Below, one piece after another: positions 16,079 to 23,677 of a stretch of 64,000 bases of DNA. The position numbers and the translations under genes are program-made. The stretch comes from Halobellus captivus (GTDB lineage Archaea > Halobacteriota > Halobacteria > Halobacteriales > Haloferacaceae). The stretch lies in the NCBI RefSeq assembly GCF_003697845.1, contig NZ_RDQE01000007.1, positions 53,485-117,484 of the forward strand, in the 5' to 3' direction. Within the stretch, counting starts at the first letter, position 1; the number at the start of each line of letters is the position of its first letter. The notes beneath the pieces are model-generated. The model did not search any database, was not told the origin of the DNA, and saw only the letters and a list, made by a program, of their open reading frames with translations.

Positions 16079-16762
16079 ATGACAGAACCGAATGACGACC
16101 AGGGGACTATGGTCCGCTGGGAAGACCACATCGCACCGATCCTCGAACATCCGGACATCCACATCCGGAATAAAGCGCTCGTAGCAGTCGCGTGGGAGTC
16201 GCACGCACGACCATCTGAGCTTCACCGGCTCACCTTCGGTGACGTGGAAGACAGAGGCGACCACGTTGCCATATTGATTACTCGTCGAGATGGTCAGAAA
16301 CGATTACTCACTCTCGACGAATCGATGCCGTACTTCAAACAGTGGGTACAAGCAGAACATCCAGTAACTGAATGGCTTGCTCCGGATGCCGACCCACTAG
16401 AGGATGCTTCCTCGGAGATGCCAATCTGGACACAAATCGATTCAAACAAACGTATTCCCTATATGATGTTATATGACATTACGAATCGTGCCTGTGAACG
16501 CTCTGATGTCCCGACAAAGTTCACGTTGCATGATATTCGTCGATCACGAGCGAAACTGCTGATCGCCCAATCGGGTCTGAGAGCTCACCGCCTTCGGGAG
16601 CTATTCGGATGGGGACCCCAGGTGCCAAAGGAGCTCATAGAAACAGCCGAAGATGGTGACCTCGATGAAGACAGTAGACCCCAACTCTGTATCAGGTGTC
16701 CAAATTGTGGAGTATGGACTCTACGAAACCGACCCTGTATCTGGTGTGGGCTTAGTCGCTGA
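16079..16762 (+). CDS. Tyrosine-recombinase homologue lacking catalytic Tyr, with zinc ribbon
   Basis: 227 aa from the ATG at 16079 (an ATG at 16064 would add five). The recombinase fold is recognisable: R44 in SHARPSELHRL, H151 and R154 in LHDIRRSRAK, and the FGW box at 176-178. In the active homologue at 4776-5774 the nucleophile follows FGW as VPGRYVHL; here the matching stretch is VPKELIET, so Tyr is replaced by Leu (186), and no other Tyr lies nearby. The C-terminus ends in CIRCPNC (204-210) and CIWC (220-223), a zinc ribbon. The N-terminal core-binding domain is missing. It is probably catalytically dead and may bind att DNA, acting as a directionality or regulatory factor. The intact frame argues against simple decay. 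Confidence 0.78.
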   Translation: MTEPNDDQGTMVRWEDHIAPILEHPDIHIRNKALVAVAWESHARPSELHRLTFGDVEDRGDHVAILITRRDGQKRLLTLDESMPYFKQWVQAEHPVTEWLAPDADPLEDASSEMPIWTQIDSNKRIPYMMLYDITNRACERSDVPTKFTLHDIRRSRAKLLIAQSGLRAHRLRELFGWGPQVPKELIETAEDGDLDEDSRPQLCIRCPNCGVWTLRNRPCIWCGLSR

Positions 16763-17087
16763 TAAGCCGTTTTCTGCAGCGAACTGGCGAACCAAGTTTC
16801 AGTTTCTCTATATTTCGATGCCTAACAGCAAGCAGTAGTCAATCGCGTTCCGGACCAGAGTGATCGTTGTCGATTACTCAGTCGCTTCTACAACAGGGCC
16901 AATTTCTCCAAGACCCTCGAATCACAAGCATCTGTGATAGAGTAGATGATTAACATCCCTTCTGCAGTCCTGAAGTCCTTGCAAGGTAGCTAACCGGTTG
17001 AAGCACTCAAATATACCATTTATATAATAGCTATGGCCAAAATTAAGCTGACTGCCTTAGTTCCCAACAGAAAGTACGGAAATTCCG
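16763..17087. other. Intergenic region with AT-rich promoter
   Basis: No gene is visible. An AT run (accatttatataatag, about 17017-17031) precedes the gene at 17088 by about 57 nt and is its likely promoter, implying a short leader. Confidence 0.45.
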
Positions 17088-17732
17088 ATGACTCGTGAAC
17101 ACGTACAGGCTAATGAACAGACGAGCGAGACTGACCAAGAGATCGATGAAAAACCGGAGATGGTTCCGTCAGCACAGCAACTGCGTGACCATCAACCCGA
17201 TGCCTACACGACTGGATATGATCCCTTTGGGGAAACACGAGTCGGAATCGGCACAGCCAACGGAGACATTGAACGACTCGTCAGACTGAACGAGGGTCGA
17301 CACCACAGTGATGGAGACCACAGTGCGCGTGAAGCCGCACGTGATAAGAAACGCATCACCGAATCACTCAGTTCAACCCTTGATGTTCCAACCTATCAGA
17401 AACGTCGGGCTGTCTCTGCGATGAGCCAGATGAATCTCGACCGCTTCGGCCAGCAGAAGCAGATTGAGAAAGTGGCCCTCTGTACAATCGGGATCGTCGT
17501 TGATCGTGAGCGTAGGCGCTACTTCTTGCAAGGAAACGACCCAACCGAAGTCGATCTCTCCGAGGTGGGCCAGCAGGAGTTTCCGAAAAGATTCAGCCAG
17601 GAGAAAGACTTCCAAGACCTTTGCACACAGTATGGGGTCTCCGGTGACGACCACTACAGTGTGACCCAACTTGTGAAAGCGGAACTCAAGCGAATCGGGT
17701 ATTTCGAACGGGAGAACCAGCCCCTTCGGTAG
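17088..17732 (+). CDS. Hypothetical protein, possible cyclin-like fold
   Basis: 214 aa from the ATG at 17088. The N-terminal third is polar and probably disordered. Residues about 85-150 (SLSSTLDVPTYQKRRAVSAM, then IEKVALCTIGIVVDRERRR) have a helix pattern that recalls one cyclin repeat of archaeal TFB, though the match is weak and there is no N-terminal zinc ribbon. The C-terminal third is basic-acidic mixed and may hold a second helical repeat. It may be a transcription-related accessory protein of the island; other origins are equally possible. It stands alone, with a gap of about 75 nt to the next candidate gene. Confidence 0.6.
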   Translation: MTREHVQANEQTSETDQEIDEKPEMVPSAQQLRDHQPDAYTTGYDPFGETRVGIGTANGDIERLVRLNEGRHHSDGDHSAREAARDKKRITESLSSTLDVPTYQKRRAVSAMSQMNLDRFGQQKQIEKVALCTIGIVVDRERRRYFLQGNDPTEVDLSEVGQQEFPKRFSQEKDFQDLCTQYGVSGDDHYSVTQLVKAELKRIGYFERENQPLR

Positions 17733-17808
17733 TTCTCATATGATTGCTCGACCTGTCCTTTTCGAGGGGGTGTTGGTATTTCTTTAAGTATTTCTTGCGA
17801 CAATATGC

Positions 17809-18036
17809 GTGATTGAGGCGGTTCGGTCAGAGTGGTTCCCCGATAGGGGAAGTCTCTGGCCGGCCTTTATCGCGGCCGAAATGGCCAACCCCTTTGAAGC
17901 CTTACGGCTTCAAGAAATTCACCTGTTGAGTCTACCACTTAACACGGTTGAATACGCCCGCACGAAAGTCCTGTTCAAGGGGGTTCGGCGAGTCAGCAAC
18001 TATCCGCGAATTGTACTTGTGAACACGCGCGCCTGA
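17809..18036 (+). CDS. Candidate small gene with GTG start
   Basis: 75 aa. The frame begins with GTG at 17809, and a TATA-like run (tttaagta, 17780-17787) lies about 25 nt upstream, the correct spacing for a leaderless gene. The protein has no recognised motif. The first third of the same DNA forms several stable hairpins (17836-17913), so the transcript could act as RNA instead. The codon pattern is plausible but not decisive, hence the low confidence. Confidence 0.35.
   Translation: MIEAVRSEWFPDRGSLWPAFIAAEMANPFEALRLQEIHLLSLPLNTVEYARTKVLFKGVRRVSNYPRIVLVNTRA
17836..17913 (+). other. Cluster of three hairpins
   Basis: There are three stem-loops in 78 nt: ttcccc/ggggaa with loop gata (17836-17851), a nested tggcc...ggcca structure (about 17857-17887) and ttgaagcc/ggcttcaa with loop ttac (17894-17913). 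It may be a structured RNA or a recombination or regulatory site; it overlaps the candidate ORF 17809-18036. Confidence 0.4.
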
Positions 18037-18247
18037 TTCCCGCGCGATGTACCCCCTAAGTGTTCAACGGTCGATACTCAGCACCGTCCTCATCCCGAAG
18101 AGCCGTGACTAACCTGACGACCAACAGTCGTCGATAGCGATTGTTCTCTCCGACTTTAGTCTTCACGCCCAGTGGCGACGCTGTCCAGCGATCCCGCGAT
18201 AACTGGCTGAGTACCCCCGTTGAAGCACAGGGAATCTTCATCCACCG

Positions 18248-18643
18248 ATGTTTGACCCAAACCACTACGTACACGACCAGTCGTACGTACCGCCTATCAA
18301 TCGCCCGCACGCCATCGACCAGTGGAACGACCGTACGCCCGCTGAACTCCCGCTTGTGGAAGCCTGGAAGTCGGCTGTCCCGGTACATGCTCCCGAGTGC
18401 GACGCCGATAGCACACGTCTGTATGTCCCTTACGATGCGCTCCTCGTTGAACGAGCAGGAGTCCTTCGAACCGTGCTGCACAATGACGGCCGTATCGATC
18501 TGAACGGCCTCTCGACCTGTCCGAGCTGTGAGGGACTCTACGACCCGCTCCGTTCGAGCGGCACCTGCCGATGGTGCGACGCACCGCTCCCGACTCGACA
18601 AACAACAGGTGGGGTGACGCTGGTCAGAGGTGGAGAGCGATGA
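18248..18643 (+). CDS. Zinc-ribbon protein of unknown function
   Basis: 131 aa from the ATG at 18248. Residues 1-85 are unassigned, with Pro/His/Trp-rich turns. Residues about 91-110 form a zinc ribbon (CPSC and CRWC, 15 residues apart). The gene overlaps the next by 4 nt (ATGA at 18640-18643), showing translational coupling. A third small gene follows at 18966. The minus-strand ORF across this DNA has Arg/Ser/Val-rich off-frame composition and no motif. The single ribbon suggests nucleic-acid or protein binding. Confidence 0.65.
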   Translation: MFDPNHYVHDQSYVPPINRPHAIDQWNDRTPAELPLVEAWKSAVPVHAPECDADSTRLYVPYDALLVERAGVLRTVLHNDGRIDLNGLSTCPSCEGLYDPLRSSGTCRWCDAPLPTRQTTGGVTLVRGGER

Positions 18644-18942
18644 GTGGGCCCCCGTTCGTAGAACTTGGTGACCTCGACGGCACGAACGGTTGGGTGACGA
18701 CGAAAGGGTTCGTCAACTGGTTCGAAGATGTCGCGTCCCATCAGCCGTACCAGCGTGTGAGGCTTAGTGACGATACAACACGGGAACCAGTAGTCTGCAC
18801 GGTCTGGACTGCAGACATTGAGCTTGAGAAGGGTGTCGGCTACTACTTCGGTGGGATTGACGAGACCTACGAGAAGCGCGAGGAGATCCAACTCAAACTG
18901 GTCGAGAAGTCTTGGGCGAACGAGTTTTGGCGGCCAGAGTAA
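18640..18942 (+). CDS. Small soluble hypothetical protein, coupled
   Basis: 100 aa from the ATG at 18640 (MSGPPFVEL), which overlaps the previous stop in ATGA. An upstream start in the same frame is unlikely because it would lie inside the previous gene. The protein is acidic and beta-rich, with aromatic residues (GWVTTKGFVNWFEDV, VGYYFGGIDETYEKREEIQL). It may be a small ligand-binding or partner protein; no family recognised. The three genes 18248-19208 look like one operon. Confidence 0.62.
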   Translation: MSGPPFVELGDLDGTNGWVTTKGFVNWFEDVASHQPYQRVRLSDDTTREPVVCTVWTADIELEKGVGYYFGGIDETYEKREEIQLKLVEKSWANEFWRPE

Positions 18943-18965
18943 GCGACCAACATCAACTAGACACT

Positions 18966-19208
18966 ATGCATCACGACAATACGGATGCGAACGGCTGGGG
19001 ATACCGAGGCGGCGACGGACACATCATCGGTGAGTCGATGCCCGGAACGTTCGGGGATGCAGAACGGGCCTTGCACGACCGACAGGGGCAGACACCTGTC
19101 GTGAACGAAGATGTCGAGGTTCCGGGAACCGAGATGGAAAGAGGAACTGAGTCGGTCGACACCGGTGATGTTGAGGTGGGGGACCTCGTAAAGCGACTGA
19201 AAGAGTAG
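18966..19208 (+). CDS. Small Gly/Asp-rich hypothetical protein
   Basis: 80 aa from the ATG at 18966 (MHHDNTDANGWGYRGGDG). It has a Gly/His-rich head and a very acidic second half ending in VGDLVKRLKE. No family recognised. Third gene of the small operon starting at 18248, with a 23-nt gap to the previous stop. It ends 6 nt from the convergent recombinase gene 19215-20519. The frame could start earlier at 18912, but that part overlaps the previous gene and is off-pattern. Confidence 0.5.
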   Translation: MHHDNTDANGWGYRGGDGHIIGESMPGTFGDAERALHDRQGQTPVVNEDVEVPGTEMERGTESVDTGDVEVGDLVKRLKE

Positions 19209-19214
19209 ATCGAC

Positions 19215-20519
19215 TTAGCTTCCCTCAGTTGCTTCGACGAATTGTCTGGCAGTATCGATGACCTGTGCATCTCCACCTAAGGACTCTATCAGGGGCTCAA
19301 GCTCCTCTACCGCCTCTAACAGCTCGGGGTTCTCTTTGGCGATTCGGAGTAACTCCCGGCGTTGCTCGGATTCTTCCTTTTCGAGTTCCTCTACGGCCTC
19401 GGGTTCCATCGCTTGGTGGCACCAGACGCAGAACGGCTCATCGCGGGGAGTCTCCTTGTCGCACCGGGGGCAGGTGATCGGTGTCCGGTCTTCCGTCTTT
19501 TCCGTCTCGACATCAAGCCCTTGGAGCTCCGCGTACTGGTTGTTCTCGTTTTCGGGGCCGAACTCTGCGATGTATCGTCGCGCGTGATCGGAAGTCGGCT
19601 TTCGGCCTTGGCGATCGTTGATGAATGACTCGTTCGCTCCTTGCTTGGCGAGCCAATACGTATTCGACTTCCTGAAGTTCGTTGGCGTGACAGGTTTGTC
19701 GATGTCTGCCCGTCGTCCCGCTTCTTTGAACCGTTCGAGGAAGGTCTGATAACTCGCGTTATCGTACGGATCGTTGAGGTTGCACCAGAGGTAGGCTTCG
19801 TCGTCATCTGGAGCAGGATGATCGTTGAGCCACTGTTGCAGGTAGGGGACGCTGTTGATTAGGGTAACCGAGTGTTCCCCTTGTTTCCCGTCGAGACTGA
19901 TTTGTATCCCATGGTCTGCATCGGTCACTTGCCCAATCCGGACCCCGTGCATCTCTTCCCCTCTGGGGCCGAGTTCGTGGGAAACCGTTATGAGTGCCTT
20001 GTCCCGCGAGTTCTCTGTGCCCTCAATAGACATCCCCTTTGCTTCATCCCAGTCAAGCATATCCGATCGACTGGGTGAGGGATCGTACGAACTGCTCGTG
20101 CCTGTCGGGACCCACGCTAACGAGTCCGGCACCTCGTCGTCGGCCATCTTGAGGGTTCGCTTCCCGAAGATTCGTAGTGCGACACGGTAATCTTGATTCG
20201 TCTCTTCGCTGTATTCCGGAACACCTCGTTCTCTATTGATCCACACGACGACTTCTTCGGCAGCGTCTCGACTTTCTAATGCGTCCGCCAGTCCACCCAC
20301 TTGTTCTGCCATGATGACGCAGTGGCGGAGAAGTTTGAGATGCCGGTAATCGGTGTACTTCGAACTGAGCAGGTCGAGCTGTCGACTGAATTCGAGAAGC
20401 ACTTCTGCGTCGTCCTCTGAGATCGATGGTGCGTTCTCGTCATCAGGCTCCTCGTCGGACAGACCTGATCGTTTCTTGACTCGTTCTTGTAGGTTCTCGA
20501 TTTGATCTCTTGTCCCCAT
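19215..20519 (-). CDS. Zinc-ribbon tyrosine recombinase, divergent active site
   Basis: 434 aa from the ATG at 20519. The core-binding region covers about residues 35-125 and the catalytic domain about 155-325: R186 in ELGPRGEEMHGV, K212 in DGKQGEH, R283 in TPTNFRKSNTYW and Y316 in HARRYIAEF. The residue three before R283 is Thr280, where His is usual, a substitution tolerated in some recombinases. A zinc ribbon follows (C350/C353 and C364/C367: CPRC and CVWC), then a long acidic coiled-coil-like tail (about 375-434). The layout is common for haloarchaeal chromosomal integrases. AT runs at 20525-20540 lie just upstream of the start. It sits at the right border of the island. Confidence 0.82.
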   Translation of the reverse strand: MGTRDQIENLQERVKKRSGLSDEEPDDENAPSISEDDAEVLLEFSRQLDLLSSKYTDYRHLKLLRHCVIMAEQVGGLADALESRDAAEEVVVWINRERGVPEYSEETNQDYRVALRIFGKRTLKMADDEVPDSLAWVPTGTSSSYDPSPSRSDMLDWDEAKGMSIEGTENSRDKALITVSHELGPRGEEMHGVRIGQVTDADHGIQISLDGKQGEHSVTLINSVPYLQQWLNDHPAPDDDEAYLWCNLNDPYDNASYQTFLERFKEAGRRADIDKPVTPTNFRKSNTYWLAKQGANESFINDRQGRKPTSDHARRYIAEFGPENENNQYAELQGLDVETEKTEDRTPITCPRCDKETPRDEPFCVWCHQAMEPEAVEELEKEESEQRRELLRIAKENPELLEAVEELEPLIESLGGDAQVIDTARQFVEATEGS

Positions 20520-20788
20520 CTGTGTTTATATAGTATATACGCAGGGCTTTAGGGCTTAGCCTTAAAGCCGGCCCTTGGCTTACTTCTGATCGTTTCACGG
20601 CCCGAGGCGACTGTCGCTTGGTGTTTTCTCGTCCCAACCGCTCGTATCCGTCTCAGGTGACGTTTCGCCTCTTCGTGTTTGTCACGTCGGGGTTCGAGTC
20701 GGTACTACCTGGGGGATTCCTCGTGATGGGACCGAGGTGGACCGTCGTTTGATTTGACGTTTTGCAGGCGGTGAACGAGGAGGGTAGT
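20520..20788. other. Probable island/core junction
   Basis: No gene is visible. To the left lies mobile and lower-GC DNA, to the right long core-like repair genes. A T-loop-like ggttcgagtc near 20691-20700 has no pairing partner arms, so no tRNA could be built. Any att site here could not be recognised without a matching repeat. Confidence 0.4.
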
Positions 20789-23677
20789 TCACCCGTCCGA
20801 CTTCGGGGTTGAGCGTCGGACGAGTCGCTTCAACTCCTCTAAGGGAAGCGGATCGACTCGCTCGCGGCTTCCGTCGTTCGTATAGAACAGAGTCGCGGTG
20901 ACGTCCTTGTCCCCGAACCACTCGGAGAGGACGTGATAGTACACGCTAAGCTGTTTTCGGTACTCCGGCTGTGCGTGTCGCGTACCGTCTGTCTTGTAGT
21001 CGATGATGTCAGCCCGGTCGGCCGTCACGTGAACGAGATCGACGATCCCGGAGATGGTAACTCGATGACCATCGACCTCTATCGGGAGCGTGACCGGCTC
21101 CTCGATGTGTAGCTCACCGGAGAGATCACCGACGAAGTCGACGATCCGTCTCTCGTGGGAGTTCGACGGCGTCACTTCCTCGCCGAGCACGTACGCCTCG
21201 GCGAAATCGTGGACTCGTGAACCGAAGTCCACTCCCCGGGTTTCCGGTTCCGTCTCGAGGGTCGATCCCGTCCGTGCGCCGATCTCTTCGAAGACGGTCT
21301 CGTCCATCAGCGAATGCGGCGTGTGACTGATCGGCCCCCGCGGAGTCGGTACTGTGAACGGTAGCTCCGCGTCAGCGAACTCCTCGCGACTGAGTGGCTC
21401 GACACTCGGGTCGATCGCCCGGGGATCGGCTGGGAGCTCTTCGAAGAACGTGTTCGGTTCCGCTCCGGCCGCGAAGACGAGGTGGCTCTCCGCGCGTGTG
21501 ACGGCGACGTAGAGTAATCTGCGCTCCTCGTCGTACTCTCGTGGCAGGCAGCGCCGGAGTACGTCGGATCGCCAGTTGTCGTAGATATGGGGATGGAAAC
21601 GTTCCTCCGAGTAGACCTTCCGCTGCCGGAGTCCTACCGGATCCTGATACTGAATCACGCTCGAACCGGTCGACCGTGGCGGGAAGCTCCCGTCGTTCAT
21701 GTTCGCGAGAATGACGATCGGATATTCGAGTCCCTTCGCGGTGTGGATCGTCTGAACGGTCACGGAGTCGTCTCCCGCGCTCGCGCGGACGTCTACTGTC
21801 GTCCCGTTCTCGATGCCGCGTTCGATGAGTCGGATCAGTTCGCCCCGAGTGAGCGTCGTCGAATCGTAGACCGATCGGATCGTGTGGAGAAGCACGTCCG
21901 CTGTGTCGTCCGTGTATCCGTAGCGATCGAGAACCCGACGAGCGACCGCGCCGATCGACTCCAGCCCACGGAGCTCATCGCGGAACGCGGCCGGGTCGGG
22001 CGGATACGTGCCTGTCTCCAGAATGTGCTCGAGTTCGTCGTACGTGTACCCGATCCGTTCGAGGACGACCGCCCAGCCGCGATCGGCGTCCGAGTCGAGG
22101 ATTCGGAGCCACGCGAGAAGCAGCTTCGCCGGATCGGTCCGGAAGAGTTCGATCCCGCCGTCGTACGTCATCGGGAAGTCGTACTCGTCGGCGACTTCGA
22201 GTAGCTCCCGACCGTAGTCTCGAGTCCGCGTGAACACCGCGACGTCGCGGTACTCCGGCGGGCGTGGGTCGCCACCGTCTCCTTTGACGGCGTAGTCGTC
22301 GTTACCGACGATCTCTTGAATCGTCGAGAGCACGGCCTCGTGTTCGTCTTCGTGCCGGATCCCCTCGATGGCCGTGTCGTCGAAGGCGGCGTTCGAGGAG
22401 AGTTCGACGACGTCGTCCAGGGGGGTATCGACCTCCTCACCGCTCGTGGCCGGCGTCACGATCGCCTGCTCGGAGAGATCGATGATAGACTCCGTCGAGC
22501 GGTAGTTCTCCTGCAGTTCGATCCGGGTGAGCTCGCTCGCGTCGAAGGCGACTCGCTCGACGTCGTCGTTGAGGTCCGTGGTGAACCGCGCCAGTCGCTC
22601 CTCGAAGTCGAGGATGTTCCGGACGTCCGCGTACTGGAAGGAGTAGATGCTCTGTTTCCAGTCTCCGACGGCACAGAAGTTGTCCGTGCCGGACGACAGC
22701 AGTGCGAGTTTGAACTGGATCTCGCTTGTGTCCTGGAACTCGTCGACCATCACGTACTCGAACTGCGCTAGCCGTCGGACGCGTCGATCCTCACGGAGCA
22801 GGACGAACGCGAACAGCTGGAGGAAGCCGAAGTTGAGATAGTTACGGCGCAACGCGAATCGGAGGTACTCGACGTAGACGTCGCGAACGAACGATTTGAG
22901 GTCCTCACGATCCTCGTAGAAGACGTCGGCAGCGACGTCGTCGCCCAACCGTTTCGTCCCACGCCCGCCGCGTAGTTCGGATCTCGACGGCGCGTCCGAG
23001 AGGTAGGTCTCGTTGCGGCCGAAGCGACTCAGATCATCGCGCAACACCGACTGCTTTCGACCGTCGTTTCGCGGTTCGTTCACCGCATCGAATCGTTCTT
23101 TGAACGCCCCGAAGTCGCCGTCGAGGTGTGATTCGCCGTCGCGATACCAGCCCTCGGTAGTGGGGAAGACGCCTTTCGCGGCGAGTTCCTTGATCAGACC
23201 GAGTAGCTCGCCCGGATTCGAGAGTACTCGATAGAACTCGGCGTACTCCGGACGGTCGTCACGGAACTCGCCGAAGAACTCGCGGAACAGTTCGGCTTCG
23301 ATCAGTTCGTCGTCGATGAGCTGCGTCGAATCGGTGATCCGTTCGTCGAGCCCGAGATGCGTCGGGGCAGCGTAGCCGTGCTCTCGGAGGAGGTCGTGAC
23401 AATGCGAATGGAACGTCCGGATCGGGGCATCGGCCAGCTCTCTGAGCCCGTACGTGCTGTGTTCGACGATCCGTTCTTTCATCTCCGTCGCGGCGCTCCG
23501 CGTAAAGGTCACAAGCAGGACGTCCTCGGGTTCGACGTCGGGCTGATCGACGATCGTTCCGTAGCGGCGAGTGATGGCGAACGTCTTTCCCGTCCCGGGT
23601 CCAGCGTCGACGAGGTACGGCCCGCGCGTGTTCTCGATGAGCTCGCGCTGTCCGTCGTTCGGCGTCGGGTCAGTCAT
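20789..23677 (-). CDS. AddA-like UvrD-family helicase with C-terminal nuclease
   Basis: 962 aa from the ATG at 23677. The SF1A motifs appear in order: Walker A DAGPGTGKT (24-32), motif Ia LVTFTRSAATEM, motif II VDEFQDTSE, motif III GDWKQSIYSFQ, motif IV QENYRST, motif V TIHTAKGLEYP and motif VI LLYVAVTRA. The last 200 residues form a PD-(D/E)XK nuclease: VDFGSRVHDFAE, IIDYKTDGT and QLSVYYH. That order is the AddA plan. The stop region lies at 20789; the start overlaps the end of the AddB-like gene by 8 nt, so the two are coupled. Likely role: ATP-driven unwinding and resection of double-strand ends for recombination, acting on DNA in the cytoplasm. Confidence 0.88.
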   Translation of the reverse strand: MTDPTPNDGQRELIENTRGPYLVDAGPGTGKTFAITRRYGTIVDQPDVEPEDVLLVTFTRSAATEMKERIVEHSTYGLRELADAPIRTFHSHCHDLLREHGYAAPTHLGLDERITDSTQLIDDELIEAELFREFFGEFRDDRPEYAEFYRVLSNPGELLGLIKELAAKGVFPTTEGWYRDGESHLDGDFGAFKERFDAVNEPRNDGRKQSVLRDDLSRFGRNETYLSDAPSRSELRGGRGTKRLGDDVAADVFYEDREDLKSFVRDVYVEYLRFALRRNYLNFGFLQLFAFVLLREDRRVRRLAQFEYVMVDEFQDTSEIQFKLALLSSGTDNFCAVGDWKQSIYSFQYADVRNILDFEERLARFTTDLNDDVERVAFDASELTRIELQENYRSTESIIDLSEQAIVTPATSGEEVDTPLDDVVELSSNAAFDDTAIEGIRHEDEHEAVLSTIQEIVGNDDYAVKGDGGDPRPPEYRDVAVFTRTRDYGRELLEVADEYDFPMTYDGGIELFRTDPAKLLLAWLRILDSDADRGWAVVLERIGYTYDELEHILETGTYPPDPAAFRDELRGLESIGAVARRVLDRYGYTDDTADVLLHTIRSVYDSTTLTRGELIRLIERGIENGTTVDVRASAGDDSVTVQTIHTAKGLEYPIVILANMNDGSFPPRSTGSSVIQYQDPVGLRQRKVYSEERFHPHIYDNWRSDVLRRCLPREYDEERRLLYVAVTRAESHLVFAAGAEPNTFFEELPADPRAIDPSVEPLSREEFADAELPFTVPTPRGPISHTPHSLMDETVFEEIGARTGSTLETEPETRGVDFGSRVHDFAEAYVLGEEVTPSNSHERRIVDFVGDLSGELHIEEPVTLPIEVDGHRVTISGIVDLVHVTADRADIIDYKTDGTRHAQPEYRKQLSVYYHVLSEWFGDKDVTATLFYTNDGSRERVDPLPLEELKRLVRRSTPKSDG

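Noticed and set aside
20685..20705. T-loop-like ggttcgagtc, possible tRNA at the island border
   Set aside because: Flanking arms do not pair, and no anticodon or acceptor stem could be built.
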